Shown here: positions 8,641 to 17,553 of the stretch, piece by piece | Position numbering within the stretch: the first letter of the stretch is position 1 | Layout of the letters: each line of letters starts with the position of its first letter | NCBI GenBank assembly: GCA_003558125.1 | Contig: PWMQ01000072.1 | Location: 124,001 to 188,000 of the forward strand | DNA from: Natronospira sp. | GTDB lineage: Bacteria; Pseudomonadota; Gammaproteobacteria; Natronospirales; Natronospiraceae | Direction: 5' to 3' | DNA: 64,000 bases | The notes under the pieces: model-generated | Told to the model about the DNA's origin: nothing | What the model saw: only the letters and a program-made list of their open reading frames with translations | The model's database searches: none | Position numbers and translations under genes: made by a program

Positions 8641-10263
8641 TCAGATTACCTGGTCGGCCCGGGGCTTTCCGGTCAGTGCCTCAAGCTGCGCCGCCTCGCT
8701 GGCCAGGGCCCGCATGGGCTCGAGAACGGTGACCATGTCCTGCCGGCAGTCTTCCTGGGCAGGCATGTGCTGCTCAAGATAAATTCGCAGCGTTGCCCCC
8801 CGAGTGCCGGTTCCCGACAGCCTGAAGACGGCGCGGCCGTTGTCGGTGAACAGGCGGTATCCTTGAGCCTCCACCCGGTGGCCACTGACTGGGTCGGTAT
8901 AATCGAAGCGATCCACCGGACAGTCCCGGTATTCGCCGGCTTCGACCAGGGTCGAGAGTCGCTCCATCACAGCCTGGCCCTGTTCAATGCTGAGATTGAA
9001 GTCGTGGCGGGCAAAGTAGTCGCGGCCAAAGCGGGACCAGTGCTCGTCCAGCAGTTCCGCCACGGTCATGTCCCGGCTGGCGAGGATTTGCAGCCAGGCC
9101 AGCACGGCCCAGAGTCCATCCTTCTCTCGAACGTGGTCGCTGCTGGTCCCAAAACTCTCTTCACCGCAAAGGCGAATATAACCGCCGTCCAACAGACTGG
9201 CGAAGAAGCGCCAACCCGTTGGGGTTTCGTGGCAGGGAATGCCGAGTTCCTGGGCGACCCGGTCCAGGGCACGGCTGGTCGGCATGGAGCGGGCCACACC
9301 CTTGAGCCCGTCAGCCAGTGCCGGTATGCAGTGGTGGTTGGCGGCAATCACCGCCAGGCTGTCACAAGGCGACACTACCAGCGCTCGGCCATTCTGACGG
9401 CCCAGGATCATATTCCGATCCCCATCGCCATCCGAGGCGGCGCCGATTTCGCCTTCCGGCAGGGCCTGAAAGGCCTCCAGGAAGGCATGCGCGTCATGGG
9501 GGTTGGGGTCGGGGTGGCTGCCGTTGAAATCCGGTTTGGGCTGCCCATTGCGGACAACATCTTCACTCAGTCCCAATTGATGGACGAATATCTCCCGGGC
9601 GTAGGGGCCGGTAACAGCGTGCATGGCGTCGAAAACAAAACGCCTGGGTTTGTTGTGGAGCCAGTCCCGGATGGCATCGAAATCGAAACACCGCGCCATC
9701 AGGTTGACGTGTTCCGCCACCGGGTCGACCACTCGAATCATCATGTCCTCGAGACGGCTTTCGCCGATTTCGGCAAAACCCGGGCAGGTCTGGTCGGAGA
9801 TGTGGTACTGCCGGATCTCACGGCTGCGCGTATGGATTCTGTCAGTCAGTTCCGCCGGCGCCTGTCCACCACCCGCGATATTGAACTTGATACCGAAGTC
9901 CCCATCGGGGCCACCGGGATTGTGGCTGGCAGTGAGCAGAAAGCCACCGGCCGCCGATTCCTGAGCGATCAGATGAGCGGCTGCCGGTGTCGAAAGCAGG
10001 GCCTGACATCCGATAATTACCTGCTCGACCCCGTTGGCGGCCGCCATGCGAAGGATGGTGTCGGCGGCCTGATCGTTGAAATAGCGTCCGTCGCCGCCGA
10101 CAACCAGGCGGCCACCTTTCAGTGACGGCACTGAGTCGAATACCGCCTGCACGAAGTTTTCCAGGTAATGGGGCGTCTGAAATCGACTGACCGGCTTGCG
10201 TAGTCCCGCAGTGCCAGGTTTCTGGTCATCAAAGGGGGTGGTGGCTACATCCTTGATTGACAA
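8641..10263 (-). CDS. pgm: Phosphoglucomutase (alpha-D-glucose phosphate-specific)
   Basis: A 540-aa cytosolic enzyme interconverting glucose 1-phosphate and glucose 6-phosphate. The active-site serine loop is LTASHNPGG, the metal-binding loop is SDGDGDRN, the sugar loop is CGEESFG, and the phosphate loop is RLSGTGTRG. E. coli Pgm is 546 aa. The start is a TTG at 10263, preceded by AAGGAG with 6-nt spacing; the next residues SIKDVATTPFDDQKPGTAG match the family N-terminus. The frame is open to 10377, but that region overlaps the divergent DUF1249 gene. cydA follows after 167 bp. Confidence 0.95.
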   Translation of the reverse strand: MSIKDVATTPFDDQKPGTAGLRKPVSRFQTPHYLENFVQAVFDSVPSLKGGRLVVGGDGRYFNDQAADTILRMAAANGVEQVIIGCQALLSTPAAAHLIAQESAAGGFLLTASHNPGGPDGDFGIKFNIAGGGQAPAELTDRIHTRSREIRQYHISDQTCPGFAEIGESRLEDMMIRVVDPVAEHVNLMARCFDFDAIRDWLHNKPRRFVFDAMHAVTGPYAREIFVHQLGLSEDVVRNGQPKPDFNGSHPDPNPHDAHAFLEAFQALPEGEIGAASDGDGDRNMILGRQNGRALVVSPCDSLAVIAANHHCIPALADGLKGVARSMPTSRALDRVAQELGIPCHETPTGWRFFASLLDGGYIRLCGEESFGTSSDHVREKDGLWAVLAWLQILASRDMTVAELLDEHWSRFGRDYFARHDFNLSIEQGQAVMERLSTLVEAGEYRDCPVDRFDYTDPVSGHRVEAQGYRLFTDNGRAVFRLSGTGTRGATLRIYLEQHMPAQEDCRQDMVTVLEPMRALASEAAQLEALTGKPRADQVI

Positions 10264-10312
10264 GGGAATCTCCTTGGGCAGTGCAGTGAATTGGCTGTGA
10301 TATATTGGCACC

Positions 10313-10780
10313 ATGCTAATCCAGACCGACAAGCAGGGGATCCGCCTGGTACCGAGACGCAGCTTTGCCGGCCTCATGGCGCTCTATGAGAGCAATTATC
10401 ACAGATTGGCCCAGCTGATTGAGCCCCTGGATGATCCCCCAGCCCGTGCCCGTTCCCATGTTGTCGCGGACCCTGTGCTGCACCTTGAGACGCTGGAGCG
10501 GTGCCGCTACACAGCGACACTGCGGCTGACCTATTGGTTCGATTCCGAGCACGGTTTGCTGCCGGATCCGGATCTGGTGGTGCGCATCTACCAGGATGCC
10601 CGCATGGCTGAAGTGACTTCCTGCTGTGAATTTCATCGCCATCGCCTATTGCGGCCGTGGGTAACCCCTGGGGGCGAGGAGATTCAGGAGCGATGGGCCC
10701 GAAATCAGATGTTCTACAAATGGCTGGAGTTCTGTCTCGAGAAGGGGCATCGACTGGGTCAGCAGGAAATGGCATTTTAA
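10313..10780 (+). CDS. DUF1249 (YqiB-like) protein
   Basis: A 155-aa cytosolic protein matching DUF1249, the family of E. coli YqiB, whose function is not known. Visible family features are FAGLMALYESNYHRLAQL at the N-terminus, the basic/aromatic core TLRLTYWFD, and the C-terminal KWLEFCLEKGH. Start ATG 10313 lies 49 bp from the divergent pgm start. The coiled-coil gene follows after 94 bp. Confidence 0.85.
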   Translation: MLIQTDKQGIRLVPRRSFAGLMALYESNYHRLAQLIEPLDDPPARARSHVVADPVLHLETLERCRYTATLRLTYWFDSEHGLLPDPDLVVRIYQDARMAEVTSCCEFHRHRLLRPWVTPGGEEIQERWARNQMFYKWLEFCLEKGHRLGQQEMAF

Positions 10781-10874
10781 GGCTTTGCTGGATGGTCACG
10801 GGTGGTTTTTCCCATCAAAGTGGCCACAATTGGGAGGGGACTGTCGGGTCCCGTGGCTGCAAAAGGAAGCTGCC

Positions 10875-12002
10875 ATGCGAGAGTGGTTAAGCCAGTTGCC
10901 GGTAATTGGTCGCCTGTTTACGGTGCCGGTACCTGAAGAGCGTCAAATTGAACCTCCAAGCAATCCGCAGCTCAATGCCGAACGTGCCAGGAGCCGCCAG
11001 CTGAGCGAAGAGCTGGAGCAGCTCAGGGAGAAGGCGACACGCCTGGATGAGCAGGTTCGCGAACTTGAGGCGCGGGGCGCTGCCAATGAGAGCAAGATTC
11101 AGGCCCTGGAAGAGATGCTGGCCGACCCTGATCGTGCTCAAAATGCCATTGTTTACTATCAGCTGCGTGAGATCTGGTTTGCCTGCCACCGGGAATTGGT
11201 CAACCTGGTCAAGGAGCTGAGCAGGCACATGGAGCAGGAAGAGCGTCAGCAGATGCTGGCCCGCTATCGCCAGGAACAGGAACGGGAGGCGACCGAACTT
11301 GAGCGCAGCCTGGAGGATTTGGCGGCAGAGCAGGAGGAGATTGAGCAGCGTCGCCGCAAGTTGCAGGAGGAGCTTTCCCGCTCCCAGCGTATCTGGCACT
11401 ACTTCAAGCGCAAACGGTTGACCGAGACGCTCGCCGGAATAGCCGATGAGCTAAAGCCTGTCGATGCCCAGATGTCCGACCTTCGCAACAGAATTCGGGA
11501 GGTTCAAGGTCGAGAACCACCGACATTTATCGGGTTGAGTGTTGAAGGCAGGCGGCAGGTCAATCTCGCGGCCATTGCCCTGGCCCAGTATCTCTATCTT
11601 CGTTTTCGCAAGGACAGCATCGCCGACATGGCCCGTAGTGCCCGCCGAAAACCGGTGCATGAAGCCTACTTCGGGCCCACGGACGAGTGCCTGAAAATCA
11701 TGCGTCAGATTCGTGAAGTGGAAGGCCGTTGGCGGAGCGACCGGGAACGCCCGGAAAAAGTCCGCCGTCGTGCCCGCTATCTGGCCGGGATGGTGAAATA
11801 CAAAGAGGCGAAGCAGACCGCGCCGGACATGAAGTCCATGGACCATCTGCAACCGAGTATTTCCGCTGAAGGCTCGGAAGTGGTTGGAGATTCCACGCCA
11901 CTGCCGGTTAATGTGCTGGAATGGGACCTTTGGGATCTCAGGGAAGCCATGCTGGGGGCTCCCCCTGCCGCGGTTGAGGAAAAGCTCGACGCGGATCAGT
12001 GA
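10875..12002 (+). CDS. Unrecognised coiled-coil protein
   Basis: A 375-aa soluble protein I do not recognise. Residues about 25-90 and 130-215 are long charged heptad-rich coiled coils (for example QLSEELEQLREKATRLDEQV). They are separated by a compact hydrophobic stretch containing YYQLREIWFACHRELVNLV. A basic region (ARSARRKP, RPEKVRRRARYL) follows, and the tail is acidic. There is no signal peptide; the N-terminal WLSQLPVIGRLFTVPVP could be a short membrane-associating helix. ATG 10875 follows AAAGGAAG; the frame is open to 10785 without a better start. The C-terminal coding end overlaps a hairpin (11988-12014). Confidence 0.7.
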   Translation: MREWLSQLPVIGRLFTVPVPEERQIEPPSNPQLNAERARSRQLSEELEQLREKATRLDEQVRELEARGAANESKIQALEEMLADPDRAQNAIVYYQLREIWFACHRELVNLVKELSRHMEQEERQQMLARYRQEQEREATELERSLEDLAAEQEEIEQRRRKLQEELSRSQRIWHYFKRKRLTETLAGIADELKPVDAQMSDLRNRIREVQGREPPTFIGLSVEGRRQVNLAAIALAQYLYLRFRKDSIADMARSARRKPVHEAYFGPTDECLKIMRQIREVEGRWRSDRERPEKVRRRARYLAGMVKYKEAKQTAPDMKSMDHLQPSISAEGSEVVGDSTPLPVNVLEWDLWDLREAMLGAPPAAVEEKLDADQ

Positions 12003-12014
12003 CAAATCCGCGTC
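11988..12014. terminator. Stem-loop across the coiled-coil gene stop, possible bidirectional terminator
   Basis: Arms GACGCGGAT (11988-11996) and ATCCGCGTC (12006-12014) pair perfectly over 9 bp with a 9-nt loop. The loop holds the stop codon of the plus-strand gene, and the structure lies 18 bp past the end of the convergent prc gene. On the minus strand TTTT follows 3-4 nt after the stem; on the plus strand there is no T-tract. Function as a terminator is inferred. Confidence 0.45.
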
Positions 12015-12032
12015 GGGCTCCGTTTGGCGCTG

Positions 12033-14201
12033 CTACTCGTCCGTCTTGATCGCGAGCAGACGGGCGGCGAAACGGCCCTCATGGTCCTCGTAGTCACCAA
12101 GCAGACGAGCAAGGTCGGCCACAATCCGGGTACTTTCAGTCAGCAGGATGTCCGGGTCACCGCTGCCTTCTTCCACTTCGTCCAGATCCTGGAGCGCCGC
12201 TTCACCACGGGCTGCGCGGCGAACATTCTCCTGGGCCAGGCGACGTTCACGGGCCTGCTCCTGCTCCTTTCGGCGTTCTTCGATATTGAGTGAGACATGC
12301 TTGCGCTCCTGGGCCTCCCGGTAGACGCGAATATCGTCCACCAGGGCGCTGAAATCGATGTCTCGCGCCGACCGCTCTTCATGCAGCTCGCTCAACTGCG
12401 CCACCAGTGACTGAGGCAGCCATTCACCGTCATAGCTGGCGGGATCGATCTCATCCCATCCCAGGGCGTTGTTCTTGGTGCTTTCGCCATAATCTTCCAG
12501 GGAAACTGCCGAGGGCAGCTCAACATCCGGAATCACGCCTCGATGCTGCATACTGCCGCCGCTGATGCGATAGAACATCCCGATGGTGAACTTGAGCTGC
12601 CCCACATCCTCCTCGTCCGAGAACCAGCGCTCCAGGTCGAGCAGGTTCTGTACGCTGCCCTTGCCGTAAGTCGGTGAGCCGATGACCACGCCCCGGCCAT
12701 AGTCCTGAATGGCACCGGAGAAAATCTCGGACGCCGAGGCGCTGAAGCGATTGACCATTACCCCCAGGGGGCCGTCCCATTCCACCGAGCCGGGAGCCGT
12801 CTCGGCAATTTCCAGCTCGCCTCGGGTGTCCATGAGCTGCACCACCGGTCCACCGTCCAGGAAAAGGCCTGCCAGCTCAGTGGCCTCCATCAGGGATCCA
12901 CCGCCATTATTGCGCAGATCCACCAGTACCGCGTCCACCTCGGATTCCTTCAATTCGGCCAGCAGGCGGCGAACATCCCGAGTGGTGCTGCGGTAATCCT
13001 CGCGCCCCTCGCGACGGGCCTGGAAATCCATGTAGAAGGTCGGAATGTGGATTACCCCCACCCGGTAGCTATCGTCGCCCTCTCCAATCTCTCGGATGTC
13101 CTTGCGCGCGGCCTGTTGGTCGAGCTGGACCTCGCTGCGCACCAACTCAATGGTCTTTTCCGGGTCGCCTGGCACGGCATCCGCCGGCAGGTAGCGCAGG
13201 CGTACCTTGGTACCTTCAGGGCCCCTGATTAGCTGGACGGCGTCATCGGTTCGCCAGCCGACGATATCCTGCATGTCGCAGTACTCACGTGCGGCCACGC
13301 CGGTGATCCGATCCTGGGGGCGCAGGGTGCCGTCCTGGTCGGCGGGCCCGCCGGAAAGAATTTCGGTGATGGTCACGTACTCGTCCCTGCTTTGAAGGGC
13401 CGCACCGATCCCTTCCAGGCTGAGACTCATACGCATCTCGAACTCTTCCGCCTCTCGTGGTGAGAAATAGGCAGTGTGGGGATCGAGCGCATGAGCGTGG
13501 GCGTTCATGAAGGTCTCAAAGATGTCATTCTGACTGCTTTGGCTGACCGTGCGCCGAAGATTCTGGTAGCGGCGGGTGAGGGTGTCGTTGATGTCTTCCC
13601 AATCCCGCTCGGCCAGTACCAGACCGAGGGCATCGTTCTTCAGGCGCTTGCGCCAGACCTCGTCAAGTGCCTCGGAGGACTCGGCCCAATCCGCGTCACT
13701 CCGATCAACCAGCATGGTCTCATCGGCGTCGAAATCCGGCTTCTGCTCGAGGAAGGCCAGGGTATACTCCAGCCGCTCCTCCAGGCGATCACGGAGGCGT
13801 TCAAACAGCTCAAAGGCCAATTTCACCCGATCGCCGCTGCCGTTATCGCCGCCCTCGCGGACCAATTCGGCGTGACGCGCCTGAAACTCCTCCACATCGT
13901 CGGCCAGCAGGTAGAAGCGGCCGGGGTCGATGCGGTCAAGATAGTTGTCGAACACTTCCGACGCCATTTCCGCCGTGAATTCCCGCGCCGCGAAATGGTG
14001 TCGCTCCAGCAGCCCGGTGATCAGTCGGTCCAGGAAAAGTTGCTGGTCACTGGGTTTCAGTGGGCGTGGCGTGGATTCATCCGTGTGGCCCACATGGCAG
14101 ACATCCATGTCCTTGTCGCCGTTTTCCTCGGCGAGCACGGGGCTGGTGAGCAGTCCGCTCAGTATCAAGGCGGTCAGAAAGGCCTGCAGGAGTTGCCGCA
14201 T
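12033..14201 (-). CDS. prc: Carboxy-terminal processing protease Prc/Tsp (S41A)
   Basis: A 722-aa periplasmic serine protease. A signal peptide ends near LTSPVLA-EE. The S41 catalytic Ser489 lies in FSASASEIF and Lys514 in PTYGKGSVQ, with the same 25-residue spacing as E. coli Tsp Ser430/Lys455. A PDZ domain (ITEILSGGPADQDGTLRPQDRI) precedes it, and a long Tsp-type C-terminal domain follows (DUF3340-like, rich in EERRKEQEQARERR). The family degrades tagged or misfolded periplasmic proteins and trims lipid-linked proteins and peptidoglycan hydrolases. ATG 14201 has GGAG about 10 nt upstream. It stands alone, convergent to the coiled-coil gene. Confidence 0.95.
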   Translation of the reverse strand: MRQLLQAFLTALILSGLLTSPVLAEENGDKDMDVCHVGHTDESTPRPLKPSDQQLFLDRLITGLLERHHFAAREFTAEMASEVFDNYLDRIDPGRFYLLADDVEEFQARHAELVREGGDNGSGDRVKLAFELFERLRDRLEERLEYTLAFLEQKPDFDADETMLVDRSDADWAESSEALDEVWRKRLKNDALGLVLAERDWEDINDTLTRRYQNLRRTVSQSSQNDIFETFMNAHAHALDPHTAYFSPREAEEFEMRMSLSLEGIGAALQSRDEYVTITEILSGGPADQDGTLRPQDRITGVAAREYCDMQDIVGWRTDDAVQLIRGPEGTKVRLRYLPADAVPGDPEKTIELVRSEVQLDQQAARKDIREIGEGDDSYRVGVIHIPTFYMDFQARREGREDYRSTTRDVRRLLAELKESEVDAVLVDLRNNGGGSLMEATELAGLFLDGGPVVQLMDTRGELEIAETAPGSVEWDGPLGVMVNRFSASASEIFSGAIQDYGRGVVIGSPTYGKGSVQNLLDLERWFSDEEDVGQLKFTIGMFYRISGGSMQHRGVIPDVELPSAVSLEDYGESTKNNALGWDEIDPASYDGEWLPQSLVAQLSELHEERSARDIDFSALVDDIRVYREAQERKHVSLNIEERRKEQEQARERRLAQENVRRAARGEAALQDLDEVEEGSGDPDILLTESTRIVADLARLLGDYEDHEGRFAARLLAIKTDE

Positions 14202-14389
14202 GAAGTCGTTACTCCGGTCCGTTGTTCTCAGGGGCGTGGCCCCGTCAGTAGTCGTTATTGGTCAGCATATTGGAACCTGACAGGGATTTCGAGTTCCAGT
14301 GCTGTGCCGATGGCTCCCGTTGCAATGTCCGCCCCAATACGGATAATTGCGGCGGCAAATCCGCCGTCAACCCCGCGAGGCCTCCTTCA

Positions 14390-14674
14390 ATGAAACCCCT
14401 GGCAGTACTCAACGGCATCATCATGGGGTCCAGTTTTGCCATCTGGATCGGATTGGTCGTGGTGTTGTTCTTGTATGGGCTGAATGCCCATTATGACTAT
14501 ATCAGGGAAGAGATTCCCAATCTGGTGGTGCATGCCGTGATATTCACCGGTGTAACCGTCGTGGCGGCCCTGAGCTTCTGGGGGACGGTGCGGGAGCGGT
14601 GGTGGTTGTGGTACGGACAGGCCGCCATGTATGCGGTTCTCGCGGCCGTGGTGGTCTATTACTGGCCGGAGTGA
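14390..14674 (+). CDS. Small membrane protein of unknown function
   Basis: 94 aa with three hydrophobic segments (VLNGIIMGSSFAIWIGLVVVLF, VVHAVIFTGVTVVAALSFWG, GQAAMYAVLAAVVVYYW), so an integral inner-membrane protein. I start at ATG 14390 because the upstream extension of the frame (to 14258) is polar, cysteine-rich and unlike coding sequence. No family recognised. It is divergent from prc and convergent with the 91-aa gene at 14700. Confidence 0.6.
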   Translation: MKPLAVLNGIIMGSSFAIWIGLVVVLFLYGLNAHYDYIREEIPNLVVHAVIFTGVTVVAALSFWGTVRERWWLWYGQAAMYAVLAAVVVYYWPE

Positions 14675-14699
14675 GTCAGGAACGGGGCCTTGGCCCGGC

Positions 14700-14975
14700 T
14701 CAGGCCAGGCGGCTCTCGTAGAGTTCGGCCAACATTGCCGTTACCGCCAGCGATAATCGCTCCAGTGTGGCCTCATCGGCGTAGACCCGATTGTGGAAGG
14801 CCAGCTGTTCGGCGATGCGGCGGGCGCGGGCCGGGGCATGGGCCATTCTCGCCCAGGAGCGATAGTCTGTTGCCAGCCGGGCCATTTCTTCCGCCGCCGG
14901 AAGGCCTTCCTGCTTCATGGCCGCGCTCACTTCTTCCCGAAGTCTACCGAGAAGGGCGTCCAGATCAGATTGCAT
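14700..14975 (-). CDS. Small helical protein of unknown function
   Basis: 91 aa, probably all-helical and soluble (MQSDLDALLGRLREEVSA, then AEEMARLATDYRSWARM, then AVTAMLAELYESRLA). GGAG lies 9 nt before ATG 14975. It follows the DASS transporter gene by 25 bp on the same strand and is probably cotranscribed with it. No recognised domain. Confidence 0.55.
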   Translation of the reverse strand: MQSDLDALLGRLREEVSAAMKQEGLPAAEEMARLATDYRSWARMAHAPARARRIAEQLAFHNRVYADEATLERLSLAVTAMLAELYESRLA

Positions 14976-15000
14976 GACCGTTCTCCATTCAAGGAATTCC

Positions 15001-16383
15001 CTAGAAGGGCAACAGCTTGACGGTCATGGCGGTAATGACCACCGCCCCAACCAGATTAAGTCCCAAGCCTCTCAGCGCCATGCTGCGGATCGGCACCCGC
15101 CCGGTCCCGAAAATGACCGCGTTCGGGGCCGTCGCCACCGGCATCATGAAAGCGCAGCTGGCGCTCATGGCAGCGGGAATCATCAGCAGCAGGGGATCAA
15201 TGCCTGCCGCCAGGGCGGTGGCAGCCATGACCGGCATCATCAGTGTTGCCGTGGCCGTGTTCGAGGTGGTCTCGGTCATGAAGGTGATGGTCAGGCAAAT
15301 GCCCAGGACCAGGACCGCCAGGGGCCAGTGGGTGTAGGCGGCAATGGCCTCGCCCAGGCTGGTACTCAGGCCGCTGGCTTCGAAGGCCTTGGCAATGGCA
15401 ATGCCACCGCCGAACAGAATCAGCAGCCCCCAGGGAATGCCTTCGGCGGTTTTCCAGTCCAGTACCCGGCTGCCGCGTCCGTCCGGCACAAGAAAGCACA
15501 GCACGACCACGGTCAGGGCCACGGTTGCATCCCCGGTGTAGCCGGGCATGGGCAGCCAGGCCGACCAACCGCCCAGGGGATCGGTGCGGGTCATCCAGGC
15601 CAGGGCAGCCAGGGCAAAGAGTGCCAGCACCCGGCGCTCGGCCGGCTGCCAGGGGCCCAGACGCTCGATCTCCAGTTTCTCCCCCTGCGGCATCCGCCAA
15701 CCCAGGAAGAGCCAGGTGATCAGAATCAGGAGCAGGGACGTGGGGACGCCAATGCGCATCCAGTCCAGGAATGAGATTTCCTCGCCGGTCATCTCGGTGT
15801 AGACGCCCATGAAGATGACGTTGGGGGGCGTCCCAATGGGGGTGCCCAGACCGCCGATGCTGGCCGCCCAGGCCATGCCCAGCAACAGGGGGATGGCCAC
15901 GCGCCTGTCATCGCAGCCCTTGAGCACCGCCAGCGCTACCGGCAACAGCATCAGAACAGTGGCGGTATTGGATATCCACATGCTCAGCAGGCCGCTGGCG
16001 AGCATGAAGCCCAGCAGTAGTCTTGCCCCGCCCTGGCCACCGACCAGGGTCACCATGCCCAGGGCCAGGCGCCGGTGGGCGTTATTTCGCTCCATGGCGG
16101 TTGACAGGATGAAGCCCCCAAGCAGCAGCAGGATCAGGCTGTGCCCATAGGCCTGGGCCACCTCGCCATGGGGCAGCACCCCGAGCAAGGGGAAGGCGGC
16201 AAAGGGGATGATGGAGGTGGCGGGAATGGGCAGGGCTTCGGAAATCCACCAGGTCGCGCAAAGCCCCGTCACTGCGGCGGTCCAGCAGGCCTCGATCGGC
16301 AATCCCTGGCGGTGGCATAGCAGGAAAAGGGCAAGTGCTATCAAAGGACCGCTGATGAGCCCGGTTTTCTTGATCTCCGGCAT
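15001..16383 (-). CDS. SLC13/DASS-family anion:Na+ symporter
   Basis: A 460-aa inner-membrane transporter of the divalent anion:Na+ symporter family, which carries dicarboxylates, citrate or sulfate. Two inverted-repeat SNT motifs that form the Na+/substrate sites are visible: WISNTATVLMLLP and TSNTATATLMMP. Each repeat also holds a proline-rich helix break, GTPIGTPPNVIF and PVATAPNAVIF. I use ATG 16383 (MPEIKKTGL); the frame runs to 16488 but would overlap the divergent oxidoreductase gene. A paralogue lies at 50757. Substrate is not predictable. Confidence 0.9.
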   Translation of the reverse strand: MPEIKKTGLISGPLIALALFLLCHRQGLPIEACWTAAVTGLCATWWISEALPIPATSIIPFAAFPLLGVLPHGEVAQAYGHSLILLLLGGFILSTAMERNNAHRRLALGMVTLVGGQGGARLLLGFMLASGLLSMWISNTATVLMLLPVALAVLKGCDDRRVAIPLLLGMAWAASIGGLGTPIGTPPNVIFMGVYTEMTGEEISFLDWMRIGVPTSLLLILITWLFLGWRMPQGEKLEIERLGPWQPAERRVLALFALAALAWMTRTDPLGGWSAWLPMPGYTGDATVALTVVVLCFLVPDGRGSRVLDWKTAEGIPWGLLILFGGGIAIAKAFEASGLSTSLGEAIAAYTHWPLAVLVLGICLTITFMTETTSNTATATLMMPVMAATALAAGIDPLLLMIPAAMSASCAFMMPVATAPNAVIFGTGRVPIRSMALRGLGLNLVGAVVITAMTVKLLPF

Positions 16384-16467
16384 TATTCTGTTCCGGCTGA
16401 TGAATGTCAGGGCTTTGGCAGTCACGTATAATGCCGGTCTGACTTCGAATGAACAACTGGAGCTTGT

Positions 16468-17553
16468 GTGATTGCGGAAACGGACCAATCAACCCTTCGG
16501 GCCGCGGTGGTGGGCGTGGGCTACTACGGCTCATTCCACGCCGAGAAGTACGCAACCCTGCCAGGTTGCGAACTGGTGGCGGTCGCCGATCACAATGAAA
16601 TGCACGGCGAACGGGCGGCTGTGGAGTATGAGGTCCCCTGGTTGCGGGATCATCGGGAACTGATCGGCAAAGTGGATGTGGCCAGCGTAGTCGTGCCTGC
16701 CAATGCCCACTATCAGGTGGCCAAGGACCTGATCGAGGCGGGCATCCATGTCCTGGTGGAGAAGCCGATCACTGAGTCGGTTGGACAGGCCCAGGAGTTG
16801 ATCGATCTGGCGGCGGCCAATGGCGTGACCTTGCAGGTCGGACACCTGGAACGGTTCAACCCCGCTTTCCAGGCTCTGCCGGACAATCTGCGCACACCCG
16901 ACTACGTTGAGTCCCACCGCTTGACGCCATTCCCCAAGCGCAACGTGGATGTGAGTGTTGTACTGGATCTGATGATTCATGACATTGATCTGGTTCACGC
17001 CCTGATTCCGTCACCGGTGCGTCAGATTGAGGCCAAGGGCGTGTCGGTGTTTTCCGATGCCCTGGATCTCGTCAATGCCGTGATTCATTTCGAGAATGGC
17101 GCGGTGGCCAATCTTACTGCCAGCCGGGCCAGTACCCAGCCCCAGAGAACCCTGCATCTGTTCCAGCACAATGCCTATACGGTATTGGACCTGCATGCGA
17201 AGGATCTGCTCATTCAGCATCGTGCCAGCGGTGAGAAGGGTGATATCGCCGTTGAGGAAATCCGTTGCGATAATCAGGATATCCTGCGCTCGGAAGTTGA
17301 AGCCTTTCTGACTGCGGTACGTTCCGGGCAAATGCCGATGGTCACGGGTCAGGATGGCAAGGCTGCTCTGGCAACGGCACATCACATCATGGAGGTGGTG
17401 CGTCCTGATCGTGCGCCCATGGAGCCCCTGTCCATTGATCAGGCCGTCGACACCCATGAAGGGCACGTTACCCATGACACTCACCCGGAGACCCGAGAGC
17501 CCGTTTTTTCTCGCAGCTCTCTGGTAGGCAAGAAATCCAAGAAGGAGTCCTGA
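16468..17553 (+). CDS. gnnA: Gfo/Idh/MocA oxidoreductase, probable UDP-GlcNAc 3-dehydrogenase (GnnA-like)
   Basis: 361 aa. The Rossmann motif is VVGVGYYGSFHAEKYA at the N-terminus, the catalytic E98-K99-P100 is in VEKPITES, and DLMIHDIDLVHAL is the second active-site segment. GHLERFNPAFQAL is a motif I associate with UDP-GlcNAc 3-dehydrogenases. It is coupled by a 1-nt overlap to a DegT-type aminotransferase. Together they would oxidise then transaminate C3 of UDP-GlcNAc to give UDP-GlcNAc3N, used for lipid A with amide-linked acyl chains. Start is GTG 16468. The last 30 residues (His-rich, then KKSKKES) extend beyond the family. WlbA-type C3-dehydrogenase is the alternative; the symbol is tentative. 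Confidence 0.75.
   Translation: MIAETDQSTLRAAVVGVGYYGSFHAEKYATLPGCELVAVADHNEMHGERAAVEYEVPWLRDHRELIGKVDVASVVVPANAHYQVAKDLIEAGIHVLVEKPITESVGQAQELIDLAAANGVTLQVGHLERFNPAFQALPDNLRTPDYVESHRLTPFPKRNVDVSVVLDLMIHDIDLVHALIPSPVRQIEAKGVSVFSDALDLVNAVIHFENGAVANLTASRASTQPQRTLHLFQHNAYTVLDLHAKDLLIQHRASGEKGDIAVEEIRCDNQDILRSEVEAFLTAVRSGQMPMVTGQDGKAALATAHHIMEVVRPDRAPMEPLSIDQAVDTHEGHVTHDTHPETREPVFSRSSLVGKKSKKES

Noticed and set aside
8767-10125. A 452-residue plus-strand open frame opposite pgm
   Set aside because: It lies fully antisense to a clear phosphoglucomutase and has no recognisable domain or ribosome site; GC-rich antisense frames of this kind occur opposite many genes here.
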